This document shows, in pieces, positions 26,201 to 34,510 of a stretch of DNA of 61,884 nucleotides. Every line of letters begins with the position of its first letter. Positions within the stretch are counted from its first letter, which is position 1. A program made the position numbers and the translations under genes. The stretch is from Bacteroidota bacterium (GTDB taxonomy: Bacteria > Bacteroidota > Bacteroidia > Bacteroidales > F082). The notes below the pieces were generated by a model. It worked only from the letters and a program-made list of their open reading frames with translations. It was not told the origin of the DNA and did not search any database. The stretch is taken from positions 1 through 61,884 of the forward strand of contig JAHJTC010000013.1 of NCBI GenBank assembly GCA_018830105.1, read 5' to 3'.

Positions 26201-26956
26201 TTCCTGATCCAGGATGTCGTTGGGAAGCCGATACTCAGGAATACCATATCTCAGCCAACCTCCGGATTTCGGAGCTGCTTCAAAAATTTCAACCTGATGA
26301 CCCTCAAGCCTCAGGAAATGAGCCACTGATAGTCCGCCAGGGCCGGCACCAATTACGGCGACTTTTTTTCCTGTTGCGGCTTTTAGATCGGGAACAAATT
26401 TATGGTTTGAAGCCAGATCGTAGTCAGCGGCAAAACGTTTCAGATAATCAATGCCAACAGCGGCTCCCTCGTCGAGCAGGTTTCTGCGGCAGGCAGCTTC
26501 GCAAGGTCGTACGCACACGCGGCCGCAAATAGCAGGCAACGGATTGGTTTCTTTTATCAGGGCAACAGCATCGCTGTAGCGCCCCTTGTCGATCAACGAA
26601 ATATATCCCTGAACATCTACACCTGCCGGACAATGTTGCTTGCATGGGCCAAGACAATCGGCGTAATGATTGCTCAACAACAGATCCAAGGCGGTTTTTC
26701 TGGCAAGTTTTACTTCATCGGAAGCTGTGTTTACCTTCATGCCCTCCGCTATTTTTGTTGAACAGCTGGGTTGATGGCCGCGCATACCTTCTACTTCAAC
26801 CACACAAACATAACAGGAAGAATAAGGTTCGATGCGCGGGTCGTGGCAGAGGGTAGGTATTTCAATCCCGTGACGGGAGGCACATTCGTAGATGGTTTCT
26901 CCCTGAATGCCTTCCACGGTTTTTCCGTTGAGTTCGATAGTTATATAATGACTCAT
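23261..26956 (-). CDS. Fusion redox subunit: NuoG-like [2Fe-2S] + GltD-like FAD/NAD(P)H + ferredoxin + degenerate molybdopterin-oxidoreductase domain
   Basis: 1231 residues. Domains: plant-type [2Fe-2S] (Cys37, 48, 51, 65); GltD-type cysteine module (Cys101, 105, 109, then Cys144, 148, 152, 156); GltD-like flavin domain with FAD loop GAGPGG (203-208), NAD(P) loop GGGNTA (335-340), the YRRTEKEMP segment that in relatives favours NADPH, and AAGDG (485-489); another four-cysteine site (584, 587, 589, 595); two ferredoxin clusters (Cys634-637-640-644 and 677-680-683-687); then residues 705-1231, resembling formate dehydrogenase/NuoG. That last domain has no cysteines from 695 to 830, so the usual CxxCxxxC cluster is gone. 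The SSFHYMGRGDG segment replaces the usual Cys/Sec active site, so bis-MGD catalysis is unlikely. It follows the NuoF-like gene by 19 nt. Probable role: soluble NAD(P)H-ferredoxin-type electron transfer, possibly bifurcating. Confidence 0.85.
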   Translation of the reverse strand: MSHYITIELNGKTVEGIQGETIYECASRHGIEIPTLCHDPRIEPYSSCYVCVVEVEGMRGHQPSCSTKIAEGMKVNTASDEVKLARKTALDLLLSNHYADCLGPCKQHCPAGVDVQGYISLIDKGRYSDAVALIKETNPLPAICGRVCVRPCEAACRRNLLDEGAAVGIDYLKRFAADYDLASNHKFVPDLKAATGKKVAVIGAGPGGLSVAHFLRLEGHQVEIFEAAPKSGGWLRYGIPEYRLPNDILDQEVKNITDMGVKIHYNKKLGDGLSYDTLNKEFDATILTIGSQKGTLVGCTGDDAENVFAGITFLKNMEMTGQRPDFTGKTVVVVGGGNTAMDCCRTAIRGKAKKVYVVYRRTEKEMPANPIEIHESKLEGVEYLFLTNPVEILKDENNKLRKVRLIRMALGEPDASGRRRPVPVADSEFDLEADYVLAAIGQKTDVDFIEHMNSFAENGKLAVNRWGDIDANKHTLQTGIPSVFAAGDGVTGPATIIEAIAQAKIAAHSCHQFLNGIAVEPLKKEFLSKRENFKEQENKDYIGQFPSQKRHEMPVLDAKDRFNFKEVELGYENEEVAQLEASRCLECGCTAYFDCDLKKHSTTYQAEQKFYPGEFHQHQVDFRHPFIEIDNNKCILCSRCIRICREVVGANALGLINRGFKSYVAPSMGLPLQQTSCESCGMCITSCPTGALTENYSFKPGPLKLQAIETIDMFGSEGYEVNLMHHRGQFYKAEARKGDINRPNYINRRMLFGYKLFNNPGRITQPLLKTKTGFKAIGFEEAYSLITAKIKAVSPDENAFFGGARLTNEELYMIQKLARAGAKTNNVSSFHYMGRGDGYFHNSNENASYCDIRGASKIYVAGGELHHDHPVINHLIFNTKHKEDIALTHLTTLKNSHFSQKADQVIQIDNYFYFIQAVNRYLIENNQHNELFIKDRTEGFEAYRQDLLAADFEQMLKFAGTDKETIEAFARDYNEEMNAILIFQEKELSANASMAMHNLAMITGKLGKTANGLIALKEKNNAHGIFDMGVCHKIGIGAEPILDEDLQHRMRFKWKVDELPFTINSVYKIFRAGKIKNAFIFGEDPVGCALDKQDMKQQFDRIDFKVVQELWMSETALEADLVLPASMPWEFGGSYTNSQRKIQQIEKQLEVNITDNSFTQLVKLLAKTAVNDITTPAQALEEAISLLPRRGDFMDLHFQFKAKDNENRQFDFGCDLLHKTIDEEFNEKLGW

Positions 26957-26975
26957 AATTGATTATTTTCTTGGG

Positions 26976-28751
26976 TTAGTCAACCAGAACGGCTTCAAAT
27001 TTGCAGACGGTGAAACATTCGCCACATTGGATGCAGATTTTTTGGTCGATAGTATGTAAAGTTTTACGACTGCCGGCAATCGCGTTCACCGGACATTTTT
27101 TTGCACACACAGTGCAGCCGGTGCATTTATCAGGATCGATACTGTAGGTCAGTAAAGGCTTGCACACTTTTGCCGGGCACTTTTTGTCATAAATATGTGC
27201 TTCGTATTCATGTCGGAAGTATTTAAGCGTTGTAAGCACCGGGTTTGGTGCTGTTTGTCCCAATCCGCAAAGGGAGTTGTTCTTGATCTGATAGGCCAGC
27301 GCTTCGAGTTTTTCTAAGTCGCCTTCCTCGCCTTTTCCTTCGGTGATGCGCTCCAGCATTTCGAGCATGCGCTTAGTGCCAACGCGACAGAAAGTACATT
27401 TTCCGCAGGACTCTTCCTGCGTGAAGTTGAGGAAAAATTTTGCCAGATCGATCATACAGGTGCTTTCATCCATCACCACCATGCCTCCTGATCCCATAAT
27501 CGCTCCGGTAGCATTTACCGAATCATAATCAACAATGGTATTGCCCAATTCAGCAGGAATGCAGCCCCCTGAAGGGCCGCCTAGCTGGACAGCTTTAAAT
27601 TTTTTGTCGTCCTGAATGCCTCCGCCGAGTTTGAAAATAATATCATTGATTGTCACGCCCATCGGAACTTCTACCAGTCCACCATGCTTGATCTTTCCGG
27701 TAAGGGCAAACACTTTCGTTCCTTTACTTTTTTCGGTGCCATAGGCAGCGTATGCTTTGGCCCCGTGGTTGATGATCCAGGGAACATTGGCCCAGGTTTC
27801 CACGTTGTTGATATTGGTAGGTTTTCCCCATAATCCGGAAACAGCCGGAAAAGGCGGGCGTTTGCGGGGCATGCCACGCTGTCCTTCAATACTGGCAATC
27901 AGCGCGGTTTCTTCGCCACAAACAAAAGCACCTGCACCTTCTTTCACATAGATATCAAAAGAGAAATCGCTGCCAAAGAGGTTTTCCCCCAGCAGGCCTT
28001 TTTCTTTGGCCTGATCGATGGCAATATTTAGGCGTTTGATAGCTAGCGGGTATTCGGCACGGCAATAAATTACGCCTTGCGAAGCACCAATTGTATAGCC
28101 ACCTATCATCATGCCTTCGAGCACAGCATGCGGATCGCCTTCGAGCAGCGAACGATCCATAAATGCACCCGGATCGCCTTCGTCGGCATTGCAAATAATG
28201 TATTTTTGGTTGCTCTCGTTCTGATAAGCAAATTTCCATTTTAAGCCGGTCGGAAATCCACCTCCACCACGACCACGAAGGCCTGAGTCGAGTATGGTTT
28301 GGATAACATCGGTTGATTCGGTTTTGGTGTTTATCAGGTGCTGAATGGCTTTGTAGGCATCATGTTCCAGTGCTTCTTCAATGGATTCGGGATCCATATA
28401 ACCACAGTTACGTAGCGCAATTTTGACCTGTCCTTTAAAAAAGCCGTCTTCTTTGGTAGCCAGTTTTTCAGCATGAACGGCTTTTTCAGTGTCAATTTTA
28501 CCTTCAAGAATATGTGCCCGAAGCACGGCTTCAACAGCTTCAGCAGTCATATCGCCATAGATGATTTTGCCCTTCGCATCCTGAATTTCAACCAGTGGTT
28601 CTTTGTAGCACATGCCAATGCAACTGGTGCGGGCAAGCTCAAACTGCATCTCGCCTTGTGCAAGGATTGACGCAATCTGGCTATATGTTTTTGACGCTCC
28701 GGCTGCGATTCCGCAACTGCCTAATCCAACAATAACTTTTGTTTTTTCCAT
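26976..28751 (-). CDS. NuoF-like NADH-binding flavoprotein subunit with N-terminal thioredoxin-fold and C-terminal ferredoxin domains
   Basis: A 591-residue FMN/NADH subunit of the HydB/HndC type. N-terminal thioredoxin-like [2Fe-2S] domain (1-85; Cys13, Cys44, Cys48). The NuoF core follows: FMN/NADH site GLRGRGGGGFPTGLKW at about 158-173 and ICNADEGDPGAFMDR at 186-200, the SLBB segment, and the N3-type cluster motif SCGKCTFCRVGTKR. C-terminal double [4Fe-4S] ferredoxin: CTGCTVCAKKCP and CIQCGECFTVC. This layout is that of soluble bifurcating hydrogenases and transhydrogenases rather than membrane complex I. It lies 8 nt after the NuoE-like gene and 19 nt before the fusion subunit, so one operon encodes all three. 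Confidence 0.93.
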   Translation of the reverse strand: MEKTKVIVGLGSCGIAAGASKTYSQIASILAQGEMQFELARTSCIGMCYKEPLVEIQDAKGKIIYGDMTAEAVEAVLRAHILEGKIDTEKAVHAEKLATKEDGFFKGQVKIALRNCGYMDPESIEEALEHDAYKAIQHLINTKTESTDVIQTILDSGLRGRGGGGFPTGLKWKFAYQNESNQKYIICNADEGDPGAFMDRSLLEGDPHAVLEGMMIGGYTIGASQGVIYCRAEYPLAIKRLNIAIDQAKEKGLLGENLFGSDFSFDIYVKEGAGAFVCGEETALIASIEGQRGMPRKRPPFPAVSGLWGKPTNINNVETWANVPWIINHGAKAYAAYGTEKSKGTKVFALTGKIKHGGLVEVPMGVTINDIIFKLGGGIQDDKKFKAVQLGGPSGGCIPAELGNTIVDYDSVNATGAIMGSGGMVVMDESTCMIDLAKFFLNFTQEESCGKCTFCRVGTKRMLEMLERITEGKGEEGDLEKLEALAYQIKNNSLCGLGQTAPNPVLTTLKYFRHEYEAHIYDKKCPAKVCKPLLTYSIDPDKCTGCTVCAKKCPVNAIAGSRKTLHTIDQKICIQCGECFTVCKFEAVLVD

Positions 28752-28759
28752 GCGTTTTA

Positions 28760-29302
28760 TTATTTCAATTGACCGTCTGCTTCACTTGAGCAAAGCTGAT
28801 TTTTTAAATCTTTGATGATCCTAACAGCAGATTTTCCGTTGAGTTTTCCATGCGTGTTGTCTCCAATCATCATTACAGGCGCCAGCGAGCAACAACCCAA
28901 GCAAGCTACTGATTCCAGGGTAAATTCACCGTCTTCTGTCGTTTCGCCGTCTTTTACCTTCAAATAATCCTTTATGGCATCGGTAATCGCATTCGCATTT
29001 TGCACATGACAGGCTGTGCCATGGCAAACTTTGATGATGGTTTTACCAACCGGACTCAATCTGAACTGGGCGTAGAATGTGGCAACGCCATAAATATCGG
29101 CAGTTGCAATTTTAGTGGCATCCGATAGCTTTTGGAATGCCTCGGCAGGAATAAATCCGAAAAGTGCTTGTGTACCCTGAAGCAAAGGAATTAAACTGCC
29201 TGATTTGCTTTTATACTGCTCCAGCAAGGGTTCCATCACACTTAAATCGACTGTTTCGTTCGTTAAGCCGGCTTGTTCATTAGCTATTCTTGTTATTCGC
29301 AT
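28760..29302 (-). CDS. NuoE-like [2Fe-2S] subunit
   Basis: A 180-residue thioredoxin-fold ferredoxin subunit. An N-terminal helical domain (about 20-75) is followed by the [2Fe-2S] ligands Cys93, Cys98, Cys134 and Cys138 in VCHGTACHV and ACLGCCSLAP. It passes electrons between the NuoF-like flavin and the rest of the complex. First gene of the three-gene operon. No clear TAnnTTTG box was found on the minus strand in the 341-bp upstream gap. Confidence 0.93.
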   Translation of the reverse strand: MRITRIANEQAGLTNETVDLSVMEPLLEQYKSKSGSLIPLLQGTQALFGFIPAEAFQKLSDATKIATADIYGVATFYAQFRLSPVGKTIIKVCHGTACHVQNANAITDAIKDYLKVKDGETTEDGEFTLESVACLGCCSLAPVMMIGDNTHGKLNGKSAVRIIKDLKNQLCSSEADGQLK

Positions 29303-29643
29303 GGATGGCGGTCTTATTTTATTAATATTAATGAGCTCTAAAGCGACTAAATTAGGTATTCTCTCTGAAAATAGATTTCATTAAATGCTGATATGCAGCA
29401 ATTTATATTCAGTCTAAATTATATAGATAGCTAAATATCTGGTATCCTTTGTAAAAGCAATTTGAGATGAATGTTGGTTTTCAGCATATAAAACTGCTGT
29501 TGCATGCGAAACGGCAATTGATTAGGTGAATCACTTAGCAGAATTAAAAGTTATACGGATTACTTTGACCGCACTGGGAGAATGTGTTCGCTTGAAGTTT
29601 TAGTAATAAGCGGAGGAAGGATTAACTTTGCCCAAAAAGATAA
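29303..29643. other. 341-bp intergenic region between divergent nuoE-like and ykgJ-like genes
   Basis: AT-rich, no reading frame of note. It holds the plus-strand -7 box at 29623-29630 and a short palindrome ATTAATATTAAT near 29320, 15-30 nt upstream of the nuoE-like start. It must also contain the promoter for the redox operon, but no consensus box is evident on that strand, so that promoter may be unusual or regulated. Confidence 0.6.
29623..29630 (+). promoter_or_regulatory. -7 box of the YkgJ-family gene
   Basis: TAACTTTG ends 13 nt before the ATG, so the leader would be very short. A weak -33 (TTTT at about 29598-29601) lies 21 nt upstream. Confidence 0.5.
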
Positions 29644-30135
29644 ATGTCATTCCTTATCGATAGCTGGAAGCAGCAGCATCAGTCTGCTGACAAGCTCAAC
29701 AAGCAACTGCTACGCAGATTGAAGCTTCGTACACCAAAAAATTTGGGCGAAATTGCTGGTGAACTCCATGAAGAAATTTTCACGGAATTAGACTGCCTGG
29801 ATTGTGCCAACTGCTGCAAAAGCATTCCTCCTCTACTAAACGAAACCGATATCAGGCGGCTGGCCAAAACATTGGGACTGAAAGTGAGCGCATTTCATGA
29901 ACGTTATGTGCGCATTGATGAGGATGGTGACAGGGTGATTGCTTCCACCCCATGTCCATTTTTGGATGCTGATAATAAATGTCTGGTTTACGAATCGCGT
30001 CCAAAGGCATGTCGCCAATATCCACATACCGACAGGGCACAGTTTGCCGAAAACCTGAAGCTGCATCATTTGAATACCAAGGTTTGTCCGGCGGTTTATC
30101 ATATTCTTCAGCGCTTACAAAACGTGTATGATTGA
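29644..30135 (+). CDS. YkgJ-family cysteine cluster protein
   Basis: A 163-residue cytoplasmic protein of the zinc/iron-chelating CxxCxxCC family. Cysteines: CLDCANCC (about 53-60), then CPFLDADNKCLVYESRPKAC (about 102-121) and a last Cys in KVCPAVY. Spacing matches the family, which is thought to bind a metal cluster; the biochemical role is unknown. It is followed after 43 nt by obgE with its own promoter. Confidence 0.85.
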   Translation: MSFLIDSWKQQHQSADKLNKQLLRRLKLRTPKNLGEIAGELHEEIFTELDCLDCANCCKSIPPLLNETDIRRLAKTLGLKVSAFHERYVRIDEDGDRVIASTPCPFLDADNKCLVYESRPKACRQYPHTDRAQFAENLKLHHLNTKVCPAVYHILQRLQNVYD

Positions 30136-30161
30136 GACTGCATTTGTTATGTGTATCTTTG
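30132..30161 (+). promoter_or_regulatory. Promoter of obgE
   Basis: TTG at 30132-30134, 19-nt spacer, TATCTTTG at 30154-30161: an almost ideal Bacteroidota promoter. The -33 element overlaps the stop of the ykgJ-like gene. The ATG of obgE follows 17 nt after the -7 box. Confidence 0.8.
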
Positions 30162-30178
30162 CAAAAAATTAGAACACA

Positions 30179-31168
30179 ATGGCCGGATCAAATTTTGTAG
30201 ATTATGTAAAGATATTTTGTCGTTCTGGTAAGGGAGGTCCTGGATCTGCACATTTACGGCGAGAGAAATTTATACCTAAGGGCGGACCCGATGGTGGTGA
30301 TGGCGGACGCGGAGGCCATGTTATTTTACGTGGGAATGCGCAAATGTGGACATTATTGCACCTTCGATATACCAAACATCTTTTTGCGGGTCATGGCGAA
30401 TCAGGTGGAAGGCAGCAAAGCTCGGGTGCTGGTGGCCAGGATATTTATATTGATGTTCCAATGGGAACGCTTGCGATTGATCCGGAGAGTGGCGAAAAGT
30501 TAGCCGAAATTACGGAGCACGGACAGGAACAGATTTTGCTTGAAGGTGGCCGAGGTGGCCTGGGGAATACGCATTTTAAATCAGCAACAAATCAAACGCC
30601 GCGCTTTGCGCAGCCTGGTGAAGACAGCAAGGAGTCGTATGTAATCATCGAGTTGAAGCTGTTGGCCGATGTAGGCCTGGTTGGATTTCCCAATGCCGGA
30701 AAGTCAACGCTATTGTCCACCGTTTCTGCCGCCAAGCCTGAAATTGCAGATTATCCTTTTACCACGCTTACGCCAAATCTGGGAATTGTAAGCTATTATG
30801 ATCATCTTTCTTTTGTTATGGCGGATATTCCGGGCATTATCGAAGGCGCCTCAGAGGGCAAAGGGCTGGGATTACGTTTCTTAAGGCATATCGAACGCAA
30901 TTCAATATTGCTGTTTTTGATTCCGGCCGACGCTGATGATATCGCTAGCGAATACAAAATTTTGCTTGGTGAGTTGCAAGCGTTTAATCCTGAGCTTTTG
31001 GATAAATCCAGGGTATTGGCCGTAAGTAAAAGCGATCTGTTGGACGAAGAACTTAAAGAAGAGATCAGAAAGCAGTTACCTGATTTATCCTTTATTTTTA
31101 TCAGTTCGATAACAGGCGAGGGCATAAAGGAATTGAAGGACCTGCTTTGGGCAGAGCTTAATCAATAA
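30179..31168 (+). CDS. obgE: GTPase Obg/CgtA
   Basis: Essential ribosome-assembly and stress GTPase, 329 residues. The N-terminal glycine-rich Obg fold (1-158) has the GGDGGRGGH and [11 protein letters not shown] repeats. The G domain (159-329) has P-loop GFPNAGKST, switch [22 protein letters not shown] and the guanine motif SKSD. The C-terminal OCT domain found in Firmicutes is missing, as is normal for this phylum. Own promoter upstream, shared terminator downstream with fumC. Confidence 0.96.
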   Translation: MAGSNFVDYVKIFCRSGKGGPGSAHLRREKFIPKGGPDGGDGGRGGHVILRGNAQMWTLLHLRYTKHLFAGHGESGGRQQSSGAGGQDIYIDVPMGTLAIDPESGEKLAEITEHGQEQILLEGGRGGLGNTHFKSATNQTPRFAQPGEDSKESYVIIELKLLADVGLVGFPNAGKSTLLSTVSAAKPEIADYPFTTLTPNLGIVSYYDHLSFVMADIPGIIEGASEGKGLGLRFLRHIERNSILLFLIPADADDIASEYKILLGELQAFNPELLDKSRVLAVSKSDLLDEELKEEIRKQLPDLSFIFISSITGEGIKELKDLLWAELNQ

Positions 31169-31171
31169 AAA

Positions 31172-31193
31172 AAAGCCGACAAAAGCCGGCTTT
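31172..31193. terminator. Bidirectional terminator between obgE and fumC
   Basis: AAAGCCG / CGGCTTT stem, 8-nt loop, with an A-run before and TTTATT after. It serves both converging transcripts. Confidence 0.8.
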
Positions 31194-31199
31194 ATTAAG

Positions 31200-32588
31200 T
31201 TATCCAATCATTTTTCGGGGATCTACCCATTCTGTAAATTCGGCATCGGTAAGCAAACCAAGTTCCATAGCTGCTTCACGCAAAGTGCTATTTTCATTAT
31301 GTGCTTTCTTGGCAATTTTTGCAGCATTTTCGTAACCGATATGTGTATTCAGCGCAGTAACCAGCATAAGTGAGTTTTCAAGATTTTGCTTGATACGGCT
31401 TTCGTTGGCTTCGATGCCATTTACAGCATTTTCGGTGAAGCTCACGCAGGCATCACCCAGCAGTCGGGCTGATTGAAGCAGGTTAGCGATCATTACCGGT
31501 TTAAACACGTTGAGCTGGAAATGCCCTTGCATGCCTCCTGCAGCAACAGCTGCATCGTTTCCAATTACCTGGGCACACACCATCGAAAGGGCTTCGTTTT
31601 GTGTTGGATTTACTTTGCCGGGCATGATAGATGAGCCGGGTTCGTTGGCAGGCAGGATAATCTCACCAATACTGCAACGTGGACCACTGGCCAGCATGCG
31701 GGTGTTGTTGGCAATATGCATCAGGCTTACAGCCAGTTGGCGCAAAGCTCCGGAAGTTTCTACAATGGCATCATGTGCCGATAGTGCTTCAAATTTGTTG
31801 GGGGCAGTAACAAATGGCAATCCGGTGAGTGTTGCAATAGTTTCAGCAACTTTTTCAGAATAACCTTTAGGGGTGTTAATGCCTGTGCCAACAGCTGTCC
31901 CGCCAAGCGCCAGTTCGCTCAGGTGCGCCAGTGTATTATTAAGGGCTTTAATGCCATGATTGAGCTGGGCAACATAACCGGAGAATTCTTGTCCTAAAGT
32001 GAGCGGTGTGGCATCCATCAGGTGGGTTCGGCCGGCTTTGACGATAGTGCTAAATTCTTCAGCCTTGGTTTGCAATGCATCACGCAGGGTTTCAATGCCT
32101 GGAATGGTTACTTTGATCAGCATTTCGTAAGCAGCAATGTGCATAGCCGTTGGAAAAGTATCGTTGGAAGATTGTGATTTGTTCACATCATCATTTGGGT
32201 GGATGGCTTTTTTAGCATCTTCCAGGCTGCCGCCGGAAATCACGTGGGCGCGATTGGCCAGCACTTCATTCATGTTCATGTTTGATTGGGTGCCGGAGCC
32301 TGTTTGCCAGATCACAAGTGGGAAATTGTCGTCCAATTTGCCAGCCAGTACCTCGTCAGCGGCTTTGGTGATCAGGTCGCATTTTTCTTGGGGCAGCACG
32401 CCCAGTTCCATATTGGTGAGGGCAGCCGCTTTTTTTAAGGTGGCAAAAGCGTAAATTATTTCTTTAGGCATAGAGCCTTCAGGCCCAATCTTAAAATTGT
32501 TGCGTGAACGTTCGGTTTGGGCTCCCCAATACTTTTCGGCAGGGACTTCAACATTGCCCATGGTGTCTTTTTCGATTCGAATTTTCAT
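31200..32588 (-). CDS. fumC: Class II fumarate hydratase
   Basis: TCA-cycle enzyme interconverting fumarate and malate, 462 residues, active as a homotetramer. It has the superfamily signature [13 protein letters not shown] around the catalytic serine loop, the [15 protein letters not shown] substrate segment and the [16 protein letters not shown] segment with the catalytic histidine. Length is typical of oxygen-stable FumC. It is the next minus-strand gene after the four-helix protein but has a 37-nt gap, so co-transcription is possible. mdh, the next TCA step, lies 4 kb away on the same strand but not in the same operon. Confidence 0.96.
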   Translation of the reverse strand: MKIRIEKDTMGNVEVPAEKYWGAQTERSRNNFKIGPEGSMPKEIIYAFATLKKAAALTNMELGVLPQEKCDLITKAADEVLAGKLDDNFPLVIWQTGSGTQSNMNMNEVLANRAHVISGGSLEDAKKAIHPNDDVNKSQSSNDTFPTAMHIAAYEMLIKVTIPGIETLRDALQTKAEEFSTIVKAGRTHLMDATPLTLGQEFSGYVAQLNHGIKALNNTLAHLSELALGGTAVGTGINTPKGYSEKVAETIATLTGLPFVTAPNKFEALSAHDAIVETSGALRQLAVSLMHIANNTRMLASGPRCSIGEIILPANEPGSSIMPGKVNPTQNEALSMVCAQVIGNDAAVAAGGMQGHFQLNVFKPVMIANLLQSARLLGDACVSFTENAVNGIEANESRIKQNLENSLMLVTALNTHIGYENAAKIAKKAHNENSTLREAAMELGLLTDAEFTEWVDPRKMIG

Positions 32589-32625
32589 CTTGTTTGGTAT
32601 TTTATTGGTTTGAAATGGGTGATGC

Positions 32626-32979
32626 TTATTGTTTTTGCAAACGGCTGTTCAGGCTGTTCAGTTGGGCTTTTAGCTGTTGGATAACTGTTTGAAAATCATC
32701 TGTTGCTTCTTCTGTAACAAGGTTCAGGTTTTTGCAGATGATAAGCAGCGTTTCTGTTTGTGCTGTTGCAGCGATCGCCTCCGAAATTCCGGATGCAGGC
32801 CCGCCATTGAGTGCAGCAGCCAAAGCCATCGGAATATCCGTTGCTTTATCACGAAGTTTTCTGGTCATGCCGGCTTTTTCCGATTCCGGAAAATAATTTG
32901 TCAGCTCATAAATATCTCTCACAAAAGCCATTAAGGGTTCCCACAAAGGGAGAGATTCAAAATTCTGATGCGGTTTCAT
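32626..32979 (-). CDS. Four-helix bundle protein (S23/TIGR02436-like)
   Basis: About 117 residues, all helical. The opening [20 protein letters not shown] and the [21 protein letters not shown] segment match the small four-helix bundle family first noticed in 23S rRNA intervening sequences and later found as free-standing genes; function unknown. The frame is open up to 33015, but the ATG at 32979 is chosen: its ATGA overlaps the stop of the ArsC-like gene by four bases, a coupling arrangement used elsewhere in this window, and the family begins there. Confidence 0.75.
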   Translation of the reverse strand: MKPHQNFESLPLWEPLMAFVRDIYELTNYFPESEKAGMTRKLRDKATDIPMALAAALNGGPASGISEAIAATAQTETLLIICKNLNLVTEEATDDFQTVIQQLKAQLNSLNSRLQKQ

Positions 32980-33314
32980 AAGATGTTGTTTAAGTTTTCC
33001 GGAGGATCGGCCCAAACGGCTTTCTCTCCATTGATGATAATTGGTCGTTTTAGCAACTTCGGGTTATCAGCGATTGCATGAATCAGTTCTGCATCCGAAA
33101 GCTCTTTGCCTTTGATTCCTTTTTTGTAAGCATCTTCCTGTTTACGGATGAGTTCTTCGGCAGAAAGGCCGGTTTTGCTGATGATTTCCTTCAGCTCTTC
33201 CTTGCTGATACCTTCTTTGATGTAGTTAATCAGCTCAAAATCTTTTGTTTTCTCTTCCAGAAAAGCCAGGCCGGCCCTGGATTTTTTACATCTTGGATTA
33301 TGATAAATCTTCAT
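32976..33314 (-). CDS. ArsC/Spx-family thioredoxin-fold protein (arsenate reductase-like)
   Basis: A 112-residue protein with the family opening MKIYHNPRCKKSR (redox Cys9 in a CxxS arrangement) and RPIIINGEKAVWADPPENL at the C-terminus, which includes the cis-Pro loop region. This form (YffB/ArsC-like) is widespread in Bacteroidota; arsenate reduction itself is not proven, because no arsenic genes lie nearby. It is coupled to the following four-helix gene by ATGA and lies 17 nt from the end of prfB, so transcription may continue from prfB. Confidence 0.85.
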   Translation of the reverse strand: MKIYHNPRCKKSRAGLAFLEEKTKDFELINYIKEGISKEELKEIISKTGLSAEELIRKQEDAYKKGIKGKELSDAELIHAIADNPKLLKRPIIINGEKAVWADPPENLNNIL

Positions 33315-33331
33315 GCTATTTTTTTTATTGG

Positions 33332-34424
33332 TTAAACATCTTTTCCAAACTCCATCAGATAGGCTTTGATAAATCCATTCAAATCGCCGTCCATTACGGC
33401 TTGCACATTGGAGGTCTCGTAGCCGGTGCGCACATCCTTAACCAGCTTATACGGATGCATCACATAAGATCGGATTTGTGAGCCCCATTCAATTTTTTTC
33501 TTGCTGCCTTCGATTACGTTAATGGCTTCCTGCTTTTTACGCATCTCAATTTCGTAAAGCTGCGATTTCAGCATCTGCATGGCTTTTTCACGATTTTGAA
33601 GCTGCGAGCGGGTTTCCTGACATTCTATTACAAGCCCCGAAGGAGCATGCCGCAATCGCACAGCGGTTTCCACTTTATTCACGTTTTGTCCGCCCGGGCC
33701 ACTCGATCTGAAGGTATCCCAGCTGATGTCGGAAGGATTTACGATGATATCGATATTGTCATCCACAATGGGATAAACATACACGGAAGCAAAGGAGGTA
33801 TGCCTGCGATTGGCCGAGTCAAAAGGAGAGAGCCTTACCAGCCGGTGCACACCATTTTCACTTTTCAAGTTGCCAAAGGCATATTCGCCATCGATTTCGA
33901 GCGATACGCTTTTAATGCCGGCAACTTCTCCCTCCTGCATATCAAGCTCTTTTACTTTGTGTCCTTTATCTTCGGCCCACATCATATACATGCGCATCAG
34001 CATTTCTGCCCAGTCCTGGCTTTCGGTTCCGCCAGCGCCGGCATTGATATTGATGATTGCAGGCAACTTATCTTCTTCGCCCGAAAGCATATTCCAAAAC
34101 TCAAGGTCTTCAACCTGCATCAGGCATTTCTCGTAAGCCTGATCTACTTCAGCTTCTTCAGCATCGCCGCTTGCATGAAGTTCCATACCGATCTCAAGCT
34201 CTTCAAAAAGTGAGTAAGCTTTTTGATAGGCATCTGTCCAACGTTTCTTTTCCTGGATGTTTTTAAGGAGCAGCTCTGCTTTTTTAGGGTCATCCCAAAA
34301 ATCCGGTGCTTGTGTGCGCTCCTCTTCTTCTCCAATTTCCATCAACTTGCGGTCGATGTCAAAGATACCTCCTCAAGGCTTCGAGCCTTTTTCGTAATTC
34401 TTTTTGTGTTTCGGTTTGAATCAT
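33332..34424 (-). CDS. prfB: Peptide chain release factor 2, with programmed +1 frameshift
   Basis: RF2 releases peptides at UGA and UAA. The gene starts at ATG 34424 and reads 21 codons (ending ...LRRYL) to an in-frame TGA at 34361-34359. A +1 shift at CTT TGA C joins it to the main frame from GAC at 34360, giving about 363 residues, the family norm. The main frame has [18 protein letters not shown] with the catalytic GGQ loop. Without the shift only a protein starting internally at 34345 would be seen, lacking the N-terminus. The shift autoregulates RF2: low RF2 makes the ribosome pause at UGA and slip. A TAACTTTG -7 box lies at 34472-34465. Confidence 0.95.
34359..34373 (-). promoter_or_regulatory. 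prfB programmed frameshift signal
   Basis: Minus strand: Shine-Dalgarno-like AGGAGG (34373-34368), TAT, then CTT TGA with C following. The order and spacing match the classic RF2 site AGGGGGTATCTTTGAC of other bacteria with one base changed. The AGGAGG element is notable because most genes in this window lack such a sequence before their starts; here it stimulates slippage rather than initiation. Confidence 0.93.
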
Positions 34425-34464
34425 ATATTTGTTTATCCGTTATTTGAAATTACTGTTTAATGCA

Positions 34465-34472
34465 CAAAGTTA
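34465..34472 (-). promoter_or_regulatory. -7 box of prfB
   Basis: TAACTTTG on the minus strand, 40 nt before the prfB ATG and after the stop of recX. No clear -33. Confidence 0.5.
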
Positions 34473-34510
34473 GAAAGTTTTCAGTGGAAGCATTTTATAA
34501 AGCTACGAAG

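Noticed and set aside
23261..26956. Call as a working NAD-dependent formate dehydrogenase
   Set aside because: The catalytic Cys/Sec and the adjacent [4Fe-4S] motif of the molybdopterin domain are missing.
23261..29302. Call as an [FeFe]-hydrogenase (HydABC)
   Set aside because: The NuoE and NuoF subunits fit, but the large subunit has no H-cluster motifs such as TSCCPxW; it carries GltD-like and molybdopterin-like domains.
29315..29330. ATTAATATTAAT palindrome as a third TetR operator
   Set aside because: It shares only the AT-rich centre with the two operators and lacks the GTTAG/CTAAC arms.
32980..33015. 12-codon extension of the four-helix bundle protein
   Set aside because: The ATG at 32979 overlaps the ArsC-like stop as ATGA and matches the start of the family; the extension runs into the ArsC-like gene.
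33596..34213. 205-codon open frame on the plus strand
   Set aside because: It is antisense to prfB in a region with the conserved RF2 motifs; a shadow of that gene's codon usage.
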